Below are positions 9,107 to 16,906 of a stretch of DNA of 64,000 nt, one piece after another. The stretch covers positions 1,860,001 to 1,924,000 of the forward strand of contig NZ_CP040748.1 in the NCBI RefSeq assembly GCF_006007965.1, in the 5' to 3' direction. Source of the DNA: Nocardioides jishulii (GTDB lineage: Bacteria; Actinomycetota; Actinomycetes; Propionibacteriales; Nocardioidaceae). The notes under the pieces are model-generated. The model had not been told where the DNA came from and made no database searches. It worked only from the letters and a program-made list of their open reading frames with translations. Position 1 is the stretch's first letter. Every line of letters starts with the position of its first letter. The position numbers and the translations under genes were made by a program.

Positions 9107-10481
9107 TGAAGGACCGCTCCTCGCCCTCGTAGACGAAGCACTTGCACTCCTCGTCGAACCGCATGACCCGGTAGCCTCCGGCCGCGGCGTTGGACGTCTT
9201 CAGACCCTGACCGAAGCCGGAGGAAGGAGTGAAGTCGCCGCCCACGGTCTTGACGGCCTTGGCCCAGTTCCAGGCGTTGAAGTCGCCGGAGAGCTCGTCG
9301 GCACCCGCCTTGAGCAGTCGCACGGCGTCGCAGAAGGGCAGGCCCACCCGGGCACCCTCACGGTTCTCCCAGGTGATGTCCGACTCCGCGAAGATGTCGA
9401 TGCAGACCTTCTCGTTCTCGTTGGGGAACGACATGGAGTCACCGACCTCCTGCGGCGGGTGGAAGCCCACACCGACCATGCCCTCGGTCACGCCCTCGCT
9501 GATCTGGCCTGTGTTGTTCACGAAGTACGTGGGGTTGTCGAAGCTCGACATCGCGTAGCGCGCCTTGTACTGCACGGTGGCGGAGGCGGAGTCGAACATC
9601 GACGACATCCGGGAGCCGCCCAGGAACATCACGTTCTCGTACCTCTTGTTGCGGAACGTGGTGGCAGCCTGGGTCAGCGTCTGGAAGAGGCTCGTCATGT
9701 CGGTGGTGTCGATCCACGACACCTCCGAGGAGACGCCCTCCTCCTTCAGGCGAGGTTCGACGATCTTCTCGAAGACACGCTTGTTGATCGCGCTGTCAGC
9801 CGCGATGACCCCGAGACCGTTGGCCGCGTCGAAGAATCCCTCCTCCTTCATCACGTCGAGCTGGGCCTCGGTGAAGGCTCCGTACTCGGGGAAGGAGGCC
9901 GTCCACAGGAACGGCGCCATCTCGTCGTAGAACTCCTGGTCGCTCGCCATGAGGGCGGCGTCGAACATCAGGGTCTGGGCCCGCTGGTAGCAGGGACGAG
10001 CGTTGGGCTGGTACTGACCGGTCAGGACGACCGCGAAGGCCTCGTCGTCCTGGGTGATCTGCTTGCACAGCTGCTCCTCCGCGGCGACGGAGTCGTTCAC
10101 GGCGTCGTAGAGGCGGTAGACGGCTTCCATCTTCTTGCCCCCGAGGCCACCGTTCTCGTTCACCCACGTCTCGAGTGCCTTGACCTGGGCCTTGAGGTCA
10201 CCCACCGGCTCGGTCTTGAAACCGGTGATCTCCTGCACCGCCTCGAGGTCGGTACCGATGAAGACGACCTTGACGGAGTCCTCGGTGACACCCGGACCGT
10301 CGCCGGCCTGGGGACTCAGGCCGAGGTTGCCACCAGGCATCAGCGCGCTGCAGCCGACGAGGGAGACCACGAGGCCGACGGAGACCAGTCCGGAGCGCAG
10401 AAGAGCCGACTTGTCCCTCCACATGCTCGGGTGCGGTGACCGGTTCTTCCTGCTGCCAAGTGCCACGGAGCTGCTCCTCAT
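9099..10481 (-). CDS. LIV-type ABC transporter substrate-binding lipoprotein
   Basis: A 460-residue periplasmic-binding-fold lipoprotein. The hydrophobic leader ends in the lipobox LVGCSAL near residue 44. The mature part has the LIV-type pattern (TEDSVKVVFIGTDLEAVQEI..., ENGGLGGKKMEAVYRLYDA, EAFAVVLTGQY). The long N-terminus suggests a possible later start at the Met before WRDK. It contains several Cys residues (EQLCKQ, ARPCYQR, KVCID, ECKCF), more than typical for LIV binding proteins, and an unusually Met-rich middle. It heads the importer operon under the AT-rich element at 10501. The ligand is unknown; context suggests the island's substrate or a fragment of it. Confidence 0.85.
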   Translation of the reverse strand: MRSSSVALGSRKNRSPHPSMWRDKSALLRSGLVSVGLVVSLVGCSALMPGGNLGLSPQAGDGPGVTEDSVKVVFIGTDLEAVQEITGFKTEPVGDLKAQVKALETWVNENGGLGGKKMEAVYRLYDAVNDSVAAEEQLCKQITQDDEAFAVVLTGQYQPNARPCYQRAQTLMFDAALMASDQEFYDEMAPFLWTASFPEYGAFTEAQLDVMKEEGFFDAANGLGVIAADSAINKRVFEKIVEPRLKEEGVSSEVSWIDTTDMTSLFQTLTQAATTFRNKRYENVMFLGGSRMSSMFDSASATVQYKARYAMSSFDNPTYFVNNTGQISEGVTEGMVGVGFHPPQEVGDSMSFPNENEKVCIDIFAESDITWENREGARVGLPFCDAVRLLKAGADELSGDFNAWNWAKAVKTVGGDFTPSSGFGQGLKTSNAAAGGYRVMRFDEECKCFVYEGEERSFNE

Positions 10482-10500
10482 CGCTGGGGGTCGAGATGGC

Positions 10501-10520
10501 GATAGAATATACGATCTACG
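10501..10520. promoter_or_regulatory. Recurrent AT-rich operator/promoter element, copy 2
   Basis: GATAGAATATACGATCTACG lies 20 bp upstream of the binding-protein start, in an otherwise GC-rich 56-bp gap. It shares AGAATATACGAT with the copy at 26632 and ATATAyGATCTACG with copy 1. Confidence 0.55.
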
Positions 10521-10537
10521 CCGTTTCGTGAATCACA

Positions 10538-12601
10538 TCACGAAACTTTGGAATCGCGTTTCGCCCACCACTTGTCGGCGGCCTCCATGTCGACCACGGA
10601 GTCGTTGTCGTCGACCGGACGTCCGATCTTGCCGTTGCCCCACCAGTTGTCGAGCGCGGTGAGGTCGATGACAGAGGCTCCTGCCTCGTCGTCCTCGGCA
10701 CCCGCGACCAGCGGCGCAGGGTTCATCCGGCGCTGCTGACGGCGCCACAGGCCCCAGGCCAGCAGTGCCACGCCCATGAGGTTCAGGGCGATGAGTCCCC
10801 AGGGGTAGGTCTGCCACTCGAGACCGAAGCGGCTCTCCTCCGAGTCGCCGACCTGGCCGACGACCTGGTAGACGCCGAACGAAGCCATGGGCAGCGCCAC
10901 GTCGACGGCAACAGCCACGCGGGCACCGGGCTGGAGGTCGCCGACCTCGGCGGCCACGATCACCGGCTCCACGCCTGCTTCACGGCCCACACCCAGGCGC
11001 ACCAAGGGGTTGGTGACCACGGACGAGCTGACGTTCTCGGCCAGGAACCGCACCTCACGGCGCGAGGAACCGCCGAACATCTCCCCCACGCTCGCCTCGC
11101 CGGCGAGGTTGGCCTCGGAGATCTTCAGGGGAGTCTCGGCCGAGGGAGCAACGCCGCCAGCCGGGCCGTTGACCTCGTCCACGGGACGGTCGCCGGGCAG
11201 CGGGATCTCGACCGGCGGGGCGACGGCAGTGCCGCTCACGGGGGGCACGGTGGTGGAAGTCCCACCCGGGTTGCTCGGTTCTCCCGGGTTGCCGGGGGGA
11301 TTCTCGCCGGGCTCCTTCTCGGGCGGCACGATCGGAACGAGGTACTCCAGGGTGTGGGTCTGGCCCAGCGCTGCGAGGCCACCCTCGCGCTCCTGGGAAA
11401 GTCGCAGCTCGGTGGTGTCGACGTCGGTCGCGACGAAGCGCGTCTTGAACGTGCCGTCGGCACCAACGGTGACCTCGACCTGCGCGTCCGAGGACGCAGC
11501 GTCGGGCGTACGTCCCTCGACGACCACGGTGGCAGCCGGGTCCCAGCCGACGCCGGAGAGCGCGACGCGCAGACGCCCCTTGCCCTCCTTCTCGACCGCG
11601 GCGACGCTCGGGGCGCCGAGGACCACGGCGCTCGGACGGGGCAGGGTCACGGAGTCGCTCTTGACGGTGATCAGGGCCTCGCCGGCAGCCAGGTCGTCAC
11701 CGATGGTGATCGTGGCTGCGGCATTGCCCTGCGAGTCAGCGACCAGGGCACCGGGAGTGGACGCGCACGTCTTGTTCACGTCGCAGATCTCTGCGGTGAA
11801 CGCGTCACCGGCGTCGATGCCCGAGCCACGCAGCTCGACCGTGTCGCCAGCACGGAACGCGGAGGTCACGGCCTGGCCCTTGACGTCCTGGATGGCGAGC
11901 GTCCGCACGTCGTGCCCGATGAAGGTGTCCTTCAGGCCGATCGACACGGGCGTGGTGGCGGGGTTGACACCCGGCGTCAGGTCCGGCAACGGGCCCACCG
12001 TCGGCTCGCCCAGCTCCTGACCGTTGCACACGAGCACCGAACCGTCAGGGTCGGGAGCGCCGGGAGTGCCGGGCGCGTCGAAGAAGATGGACTGGAGCTC
12101 GATGACATGGGTGTCACCGAAGTCGCCAGCAAAGTCGCCAGTGAGGACCAGGTCGGTCACGGGCATGCCCGCCTGCGCGTCGAACTTCGCCTCCAGGCGC
12201 TCGATCGACGGCTCCACGCCGGCGGGCAGTCCTGCCGCCGGCTGCACGGTCACGGTGGCCGTGGCGGTCCCGACGGTGTCCAGCGCCGGGTCGATGACCG
12301 GGCCGTTCTCCACCGTGAGCCTCGCGCCCGCCGTCCGGTCGGTCGTGCCGTCCCTCGCCTCCAGGGTGAGGGTCGTCGGCGCGACGCCGCTCCCCCACGC
12401 CTCCAAGGCGGTGGAACGGTCGCTCACGACCGGGGACACCAGGACGTCGTCGACGCTCCGGTCCGGGACGTAGGACCAACATCCGCCGGCGGGGTTGACG
12501 AGCTCGACGGCAGCAGCGTGCGCTGGCGTCGTGCCTACTCCCACCGAGACGGGAAGGACCAACAGCAGTGCTGCGGTGAATGTCCTAGCCCTACCAGCCA
12601 C
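10538..12601 (-). CDS. Large secreted, tail-anchored surface protein with Ig-like/neocarzinostatin-like domains
   Basis: A 687-residue protein: signal peptide (MAGRARTFTAALLLVLPVSV, cleavage after AHA), several beta-sandwich regions including one resembling the neocarzinostatin family (FRAGDTVELRGSGIDAGD...), a Pro/Gly/Asn-rich spacer (about 430-500), another beta domain, one membrane helix (WGLIALNLMGVALLAWGLW) and a cytoplasmic tail with two similar motifs, DNWWGNGK and DKWWAKRD. There is no LPxTG. The GTG start has a GGAGG site. It diverges from the sortase gene over a 61-bp gap. It may be the membrane hub that hands ligand from wall proteins to the ABC importer; that is inference. Confidence 0.75.
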   Translation of the reverse strand: MAGRARTFTAALLLVLPVSVGVGTTPAHAAAVELVNPAGGCWSYVPDRSVDDVLVSPVVSDRSTALEAWGSGVAPTTLTLEARDGTTDRTAGARLTVENGPVIDPALDTVGTATATVTVQPAAGLPAGVEPSIERLEAKFDAQAGMPVTDLVLTGDFAGDFGDTHVIELQSIFFDAPGTPGAPDPDGSVLVCNGQELGEPTVGPLPDLTPGVNPATTPVSIGLKDTFIGHDVRTLAIQDVKGQAVTSAFRAGDTVELRGSGIDAGDAFTAEICDVNKTCASTPGALVADSQGNAAATITIGDDLAAGEALITVKSDSVTLPRPSAVVLGAPSVAAVEKEGKGRLRVALSGVGWDPAATVVVEGRTPDAASSDAQVEVTVGADGTFKTRFVATDVDTTELRLSQEREGGLAALGQTHTLEYLVPIVPPEKEPGENPPGNPGEPSNPGGTSTTVPPVSGTAVAPPVEIPLPGDRPVDEVNGPAGGVAPSAETPLKISEANLAGEASVGEMFGGSSRREVRFLAENVSSSVVTNPLVRLGVGREAGVEPVIVAAEVGDLQPGARVAVAVDVALPMASFGVYQVVGQVGDSEESRFGLEWQTYPWGLIALNLMGVALLAWGLWRRQQRRMNPAPLVAGAEDDEAGASVIDLTALDNWWGNGKIGRPVDDNDSVVDMEAADKWWAKRDSKVS

Positions 12602-12640
12602 GTGACTACCTCCATGATTCGTGTGCGACCCAAGTCACTC

Positions 12641-12662
12641 TACGCGATGATATATTCTCTGT
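12641..12662. promoter_or_regulatory. Recurrent AT-rich operator/promoter element, copy 3 (divergent surface protein/sortase)
   Basis: The complement reads AGAGAATATATCATCGCG, sharing AGAATATAyxAT with copy 2. On the plus strand TATATT (12651-12656) lies 6 nt before the sortase GTG, so the sortase transcript is probably leaderless. Confidence 0.5.
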
Positions 12663-13334
12663 GTGACCAGGACGTTTCGTAATCTCATCACGAGTGTGAT
12701 CCGGTTGACAGCCGAATTGGCTCTCACAGCCGGGTTTGTCCTCCTTCTCTTCGCCTTCTACCTGCTGGTCTGGTCCAACCACCGGACAGAGGCCGCCCAG
12801 GACAATCTGCTGGCGCAGTTCCGCACGGAGGCAGGCAAGGACGGCCCCGCTGCTTCCAAGAAGCGCCTGGACCCGGGTGACGGGGTGGCAGTGCTCCACA
12901 TCCCCAAGTTCGGCAAGGACTGGGCCTTCGTCGTGGTGGAGGGCACCGACACCGACGACCTGCGCAACGGCCCCGGCCGCTTCAGCGACTCGGCCATGCC
13001 GGGCGAGGTGGGCAACTTCGCCATCGCCGGGCACCGAGCCACCCACGGGGAGCCCTTCGCCAACCTCGACAGCGTGGATGAGGGTGACCAGATCGTGGTG
13101 GAGACCGGCAAGGAGTGGCTCGTCTACGAGATCACCTGGTCGCGCATCGTGGCCCCCTCCGCCCTCGAGGTCATCGCCCCGGTCGCCGGGCATCCGGGTC
13201 GGAAGCCGACCCAGAGCACCATGACCCTGGTGACCTGTCACCCACGCTGGGGCTCGACCGAGCGTCTCGTCGTGGGTAGCCAGCTCGTGGAGCGTCGCAA
13301 GGCGGCCGCCGGTCCGCCCAAGGGCGTCGCGTGA
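12663..13334 (+). CDS. Class E-type sortase
   Basis: A 223-residue membrane-anchored sortase with one N-terminal helix (about 18-38), then the catalytic domain. Catalytic residues are visible: His124 in NFAIAGHRATHG, Cys192 in TLVTCHPRWG and Arg201 in STERLVV. Class E sortases fix surface proteins to peptidoglycan in actinobacteria. Class E enzymes often prefer LAxTG, whereas the two substrates here carry LPQTG and LPKTG. The GTG start follows a -10-like TATATT with almost no leader. Its location in the island suggests a dedicated sortase for the two wall proteins at 3492 and 4757. Confidence 0.9.
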   Translation: MTRTFRNLITSVIRLTAELALTAGFVLLLFAFYLLVWSNHRTEAAQDNLLAQFRTEAGKDGPAASKKRLDPGDGVAVLHIPKFGKDWAFVVVEGTDTDDLRNGPGRFSDSAMPGEVGNFAIAGHRATHGEPFANLDSVDEGDQIVVETGKEWLVYEITWSRIVAPSALEVIAPVAGHPGRKPTQSTMTLVTCHPRWGSTERLVVGSQLVERRKAAAGPPKGVA

Positions 13335-13392
13335 GCGTTCCACCCCGTTCCCCGGCGCCGACCCGCGCCCTCCTCTCCCCCGAAGGACTCTG

Positions 13393-13554
13393 ATGTACGC
13401 AGCCCTGTGGCGCCTCCTCCCCGGCCCGAGGTGGCTCAAGGCCCTCGAGGCGTTGGTCCTGGTGGGCCTCGTCGTGAGCGCACTCCTGATGTGGGTCTTC
13501 CCCGCTGTGGAGCCCCACCTGCCCTTCGACCGCATCGTCATCGGCGAGGCCTGA
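13393..13554 (+). CDS. Small single-span membrane protein downstream of sortase
   Basis: A 53-residue ORF starting MYAALWRLLPGPRWLKALEA, with one hydrophobic helix (LVLVGLVVSALLMWVFPAV) and a short acidic tail ending RIVIGEA. It starts 59 bp after the sortase stop on the same strand and ends before the hairpin at 13630. Short membrane proteins of this type (W/R-rich N-terminus, one helix) commonly follow class E sortases in actinomycetes. The function is unknown; it could assist sortase or insertion of surface proteins. Confidence 0.7.
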   Translation: MYAALWRLLPGPRWLKALEALVLVGLVVSALLMWVFPAVEPHLPFDRIVIGEA

Positions 13555-13629
13555 TCCTGAGGTCGTGAGTCGTGCGCACGCACGTCTGCCGCTGGCCCCG
13601 CGTACGCAGAGCAGGCCGGCGCACGCAGA

Positions 13630-13663
13630 AGAGCCCCGGACACCGTCAGGTGTCCGGGGCTCT
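13630..13663. terminator. Bidirectional hairpin terminator
   Basis: Perfect 15-bp arms (AGAGCCCCGGACACC and complement) with loop GTCA lie between the convergent sortase unit and the end of the tetrapyrrole-like operon. Confidence 0.8.
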
Positions 13664-13675
13664 CGCGCTGGTGGC

Positions 13676-14428
13676 TCAGTGGTCGCGCAGGAGCGAGCCG
13701 TAGCCGTGCAGCTTGTCGTCGATGCCGTTGTCGCGCAGCGCCATCCACCAGGTGGCGGCGTTGATGGCGATCACCGGCTTGCCGAGCCAGCGCTCGGCCT
13801 CGTCGGCCAGCTCGGTCATGCACAGGTTCGTGCCGCACTGGACGATGGCGTCCACGTCGTCGTCGTTGACCTCGATGATCGCCTCGCGCAGCGTCTGCTC
13901 GCTGACCTGGGCGATCTCGACGGCACTGTTGACGCACAGGCCCTTGATCTTGCCGACCTCGAACCCGAGCTCGGTGAAGAACTTGCGCACGTTGGCGTCG
14001 CCGATGGGCGTGTAGGGCGTGATCACGCCGATCTTCTTCGCACCGTAGAGCTTGAGAGCGCGCTCGCAGGCCTCAGCCCCCGTCGCGACACCCAGGCCAC
14101 CGGTGAGGTCCTGGATCTGCTTGACGAACTGGCGGTTGCCCTCGACGCCGTCCCAGAAGGTCTCGGCGCTCATGCCCATCACCATGTAGTCGGGCTGCAT
14201 GGTCATCAGGCTCTCCACGCAGGCATCCATGTTGGCGCGGATCTGGACGAGGAGGTTCTCCATGCCCTCGTCGGTCGCGATGCGGCCGTCGGGGATGAAG
14301 ATGCGGCCGTAGTGGGACGTGACGCCGGGCACGCGCATCATGTCGAACTCGGGCTGGACGATCGTGTTGGTGCTGGGGGCGATGACGCCGAACTTGCGGC
14401 GCCATCCCAGACGGTCGACTCCGCTCAC
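13676..14428 (-). CDS. Arylmalonate decarboxylase / maleate isomerase-type Asp/Glu racemase-fold protein
   Basis: A 250-residue protein of the Asp/Glu racemase superfamily. The N-terminal GVIAPSTNTIVQPEFD phosphate/carboxylate loop is typical of maleate isomerase and arylmalonate decarboxylase. The first-half catalytic position reads MGMSAETFW, with no Cys, while the second half keeps Cys198 in IVQCGTNL. That single-Cys layout matches arylmalonate decarboxylase more than maleate isomerase, which uses two. The GTG start overlaps the membrane-protein stop (GTGA); it is the last gene of the operon. Decarboxylation or isomerisation of a substituted malonate/maleate is plausible; the substrate is unknown. 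Confidence 0.75.
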   Translation of the reverse strand: MSGVDRLGWRRKFGVIAPSTNTIVQPEFDMMRVPGVTSHYGRIFIPDGRIATDEGMENLLVQIRANMDACVESLMTMQPDYMVMGMSAETFWDGVEGNRQFVKQIQDLTGGLGVATGAEACERALKLYGAKKIGVITPYTPIGDANVRKFFTELGFEVGKIKGLCVNSAVEIAQVSEQTLREAIIEVNDDDVDAIVQCGTNLCMTELADEAERWLGKPVIAINAATWWMALRDNGIDDKLHGYGSLLRDH

Positions 14429-15123
14429 GCGGGTGCTCCTGTCTTCTCTTCGTCCGCCACGACGGCGGACGCGGGGGTGGGGTAGTTCTCCTTCAGCCAG
14501 ATGCATCCCAGGAGGAAGCAGAGCTGGATGATCGAGTTGGTGATCTGCGCGCTCCACTGCAGCGCCGCGATCTGCTTCTCCTGTGCGGCGATGGCGGGCA
14601 GGACGTTGGTACCGACCACGTAGACCACGAACAGCCAGCCCACGGACTTCTTGCCGGTCCGGAAAGCGGCCACGGCAGCGGTGACGCCGAAGAACGTGGC
14701 TCCCACCGCGGCGGCGATGATCATCGGGAAGACCTCTCCCATCCACATCGCGCCGATGGCCGCGGCCACGGGGAATACGGCGAACGGCCAGGCCATGACG
14801 AGACGGCCCCGCAGGACGCTCAGCATCACCCACGCCATGGCGGCGAAGCCGAAGGAGATGAACGGGAAGAGCAGGTTCTCCAACCACGGGTAGTCCCAGC
14901 AGCCAGTGGCCACGAGCAGCTTCCACGTGGCCTTCAGGAACCCACCCAGGCTGATCAGCGACGCGCCCAGGACCGCGACCCAGAAGGCCTGCGGAACCTG
15001 GCGCCGGACCATGCGGACCAGGAAGACGAACGCTGCGGCGACGAGGACGCAGGGGACGAAGTCCTCCAGGGCCAGGGCCACGCCGTACTCGGCGCAGACG
15101 TCGACGTTTCGCGCGGCCATCAT
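14425..15123 (-). CDS. Polytopic membrane protein of unknown function
   Basis: A 232-residue protein with about seven predicted helices (for example FVPCVLVAAAFVFLVRMV, FWVAVLGASLISLGGFLKA, LIVAAAVGATFFGV-like segments) and a charged C-terminal tail ending EEKTGAPA. Conserved-looking Trp/Cys residues occur near helix ends (ATGCWDYPWLENL). It sits inside the operon between the NOL-like SDR (ATGA overlap) and the decarboxylase-like gene (GTGA overlap), so it is strictly co-expressed with them. It could be a carrier, a membrane anchor for an oxidoreductase, or an electron-transfer partner. No family is recognised. Confidence 0.75.
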   Translation of the reverse strand: MMAARNVDVCAEYGVALALEDFVPCVLVAAAFVFLVRMVRRQVPQAFWVAVLGASLISLGGFLKATWKLLVATGCWDYPWLENLLFPFISFGFAAMAWVMLSVLRGRLVMAWPFAVFPVAAAIGAMWMGEVFPMIIAAAVGATFFGVTAAVAAFRTGKKSVGWLFVVYVVGTNVLPAIAAQEKQIAALQWSAQITNSIIQLCFLLGCIWLKENYPTPASAVVADEEKTGAPA

Positions 15124-15923
15124 CAGGCGTCCTGGAAGAGGTCGCGCTTGGTGAACCCAGCGGTCATGAACCGCTTGGCAGCCTTCGCGTTCGTGAGCCA
15201 CTCCACGCGCGCACCGTTCTTCTGCGCGGCCAGGACCTTCTCGGCCAGTACGGGCGTCACCGTCTCCACCTTGTCCCCCAGGATGTTGAAGATCTTCTTG
15301 GCCTTGTCGAAGCCCTCCGGGTCGTCGGCGTAGTCGCCGACCAGCAGGTCGGTGACCACGATGCCCGGGGAGAGGAAGCCGAACTTGACGCTGCTCTCCT
15401 TGTGCTCCTTGACCAGTGCCTCGGTGAGGTAGCGCAGGGCCCGCTTGGAGGACCCGTAGATCCCGATGCCGGCCTGGACGCGACCGTCGGAGCCGAAGCC
15501 CTCCATGTTCCAGACGAACCCGCCGCCCTGGGCCTCCATGCCCTTCGCCGCCACCGCGCACCCGTTGTGGGTGCCCACGACGTTGACCTTGAAGACGTCC
15601 TCGACGACTTCCTGGGCCATGTCGACGATGTCGCGCTTGGGGGCAGAGATCCCGGCGTTGTTGACCCACACGTCGACGCGACCGAAGGTCGCCACGGCGT
15701 GGTCCCAGAGCGCCTGGACCGATGCCCGGTCGGTGACGTCGGTGGCCAGGCCCGTGGCCCGGTCGCCGGCGGACAGGGCAGCCAGGCCCTGGTCGACGCT
15801 CGACTGCGTGCGACCGCAGACGACGACGCGACAGCCGCGGGCCAGGAACTCGCGCGCCAGCCCGAGGCCGATGCCCCGGGTGCCGCCCGTGACCACGACG
15901 ACGCGGCCGCTGGCCGTGCTCAT
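15123..15923 (-). CDS. Short-chain dehydrogenase resembling chlorophyll b reductase (NOL/NYC1)
   Basis: A 266-residue classical SDR: cofactor motif TGGTRGIG (12-19), NNAG (88-91), Asn114, and active-site Tyr156/Lys160 in YGSSK. Beyond the general SDR features, several blocks resemble plant NOL/NYC1 as I remember them: FVWNMEGFGSDG (plant IFNMDGAGSGG), SPGIVVTDLLV (plant SPGMVLTELLL) and KIFNILGDKVETV (plant MFNIICELPETV). Chlorophyll b reductase reduces the C7 formyl group. The gene overlaps both neighbours (ATGA). The SDR call is certain. The NOL/NYC1 link is a hand alignment and should be tested by phylogeny, but it agrees with the RCCR-like and PaO-like neighbours. Confidence 0.8.
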   Translation of the reverse strand: MSTASGRVVVVTGGTRGIGLGLAREFLARGCRVVVCGRTQSSVDQGLAALSAGDRATGLATDVTDRASVQALWDHAVATFGRVDVWVNNAGISAPKRDIVDMAQEVVEDVFKVNVVGTHNGCAVAAKGMEAQGGGFVWNMEGFGSDGRVQAGIGIYGSSKRALRYLTEALVKEHKESSVKFGFLSPGIVVTDLLVGDYADDPEGFDKAKKIFNILGDKVETVTPVLAEKVLAAQKNGARVEWLTNAKAAKRFMTAGFTKRDLFQDA

Positions 15924-16906
15924 CGCGCTTCCCACTGCAGCGAGCCGTGCACCCAGTGGGTGGTGGTCTCGCCGTGCATGAGCTGCCACACGATCGCGAG
16001 CTCACGCGTGGTCGGGTCGATCAGGAACTCACGGCCGCGGATCTTCTCCACGCCCTGCCCGTCGGCCCCCATGAGGTGCTGGGTGGTGAAGAGCGCACGC
16101 CCGTAGGAGGTGGCGTTGCCGAAGACCTCGGGGCCCTCGTACATGGTGCGGGCACCGTCGCGGTAGCGGTCGAAGGTGTACGAGCGCTCCAGGTCGCCGG
16201 TCCACGTGACGGTGTGACGCGCGGAGCGCAGCGACGTGGGCTCGTGCTCGATGGTCACCTGCACGGACCCCGTGGGCGACTTCTGGTCGGCGGAGTCGAG
16301 GAAGAGGGTGCCGGTCCAGGCGCCCTTCTCCTTGGTCGGCAGGACCTGGGGGCGTGATCCACGCTCCTGCTCCAGCGCACGCCACTCGTCCACGAGGGCC
16401 TGGGTCGCCGGGTTGGTCTCGCGGTCGGTGGTGCGCTTGTAGACGCCGTTGAAGACGGCACAGACGGCCCAGCCGTCGTGGAGCACCGAGGAGTAGACCT
16501 GGGTCTCGCCGTCGGCGAGCACCTGGTTCCACGTCCGCAGGTCGGCCTGCCAGCCGGGCGAGTAGTAGTTGGCCTCGACGAAGAAGCCGTACGGCTGCCC
16601 GGTGCCGTAGAAGTCAGGACCGGTGTAGACCCTGTTCTCATCGGAGTCGACGACCCCGAAGTCGAACTGGGCGCCGAGCTCGAAGCGGTTGCGCAGTGGA
16701 CCCGCGCCCGAGAGCTTGGAGTCCATCCAGTAGCGGGCGCCCTCGGCCGTGACCTCGCTGGCACGAGCGATGAACTCGAACCCGACGTGGTTGCCCTGGG
16801 CGTCGAAGAGGGCCGGGATCCCGTGCCACTCCCCCTCGATGCGCTTCTGCCACTCCGAGGTCTCGACCTCGGAGGCAGCGGCGCCGTCGCTCACCGCCTG
16901 GCTCAT
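15920..16906 (-). CDS. Duplicated beta-barrel-like (calycin-like?) protein
   Basis: A 328-residue soluble protein with no signal peptide. Two halves look like repeats: VYTGPDFYGTGQPYG in the first and MYEGPEVFGNATSYG in the second, each followed by a beta-rich stretch ending before a W-containing strand (FNGVYKRT; GSLQWEAR). The alternating hydrophobic pattern suggests two lipocalin/calycin-type barrels, a fold used to bind tetrapyrroles and other hydrophobic ligands (phycobiliprotein lyases, for example). It overlaps the bilin-reductase-like gene upstream and the SDR downstream by 4 bp. I do not recognise the family with confidence; a ligand-binding or lyase role is inference. Confidence 0.7.
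   Translation of the reverse strand: MSQAVSDGAAASEVETSEWQKRIEGEWHGIPALFDAQGNHVGFEFIARASEVTAEGARYWMDSKLSGAGPLRNRFELGAQFDFGVVDSDENRVYTGPDFYGTGQPYGFFVEANYYSPGWQADLRTWNQVLADGETQVYSSVLHDGWAVCAVFNGVYKRTTDRETNPATQALVDEWRALEQERGSRPQVLPTKEKGAWTGTLFLDSADQKSPTGSVQVTIEHEPTSLRSARHTVTWTGDLERSYTFDRYRDGARTMYEGPEVFGNATSYGRALFTTQHLMGADGQGVEKIRGREFLIDPTTRELAIVWQLMHGETTTHWVHGSLQWEAR

Noticed and set aside
7191-10439. 1082-residue plus-strand open frame opposite the LIV operon
   Set aside because: It is the antisense of three well-supported transporter genes, has His/Asp/Gly-rich composition with no domain, and no ribosome site. Long antisense frames are expected at this GC content.
13676-14428. Call as classical maleate cis-trans isomerase
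   Set aside because: The N-terminal catalytic Cys is absent (MGMSAE), so the two-Cys isomerase mechanism is unlikely.
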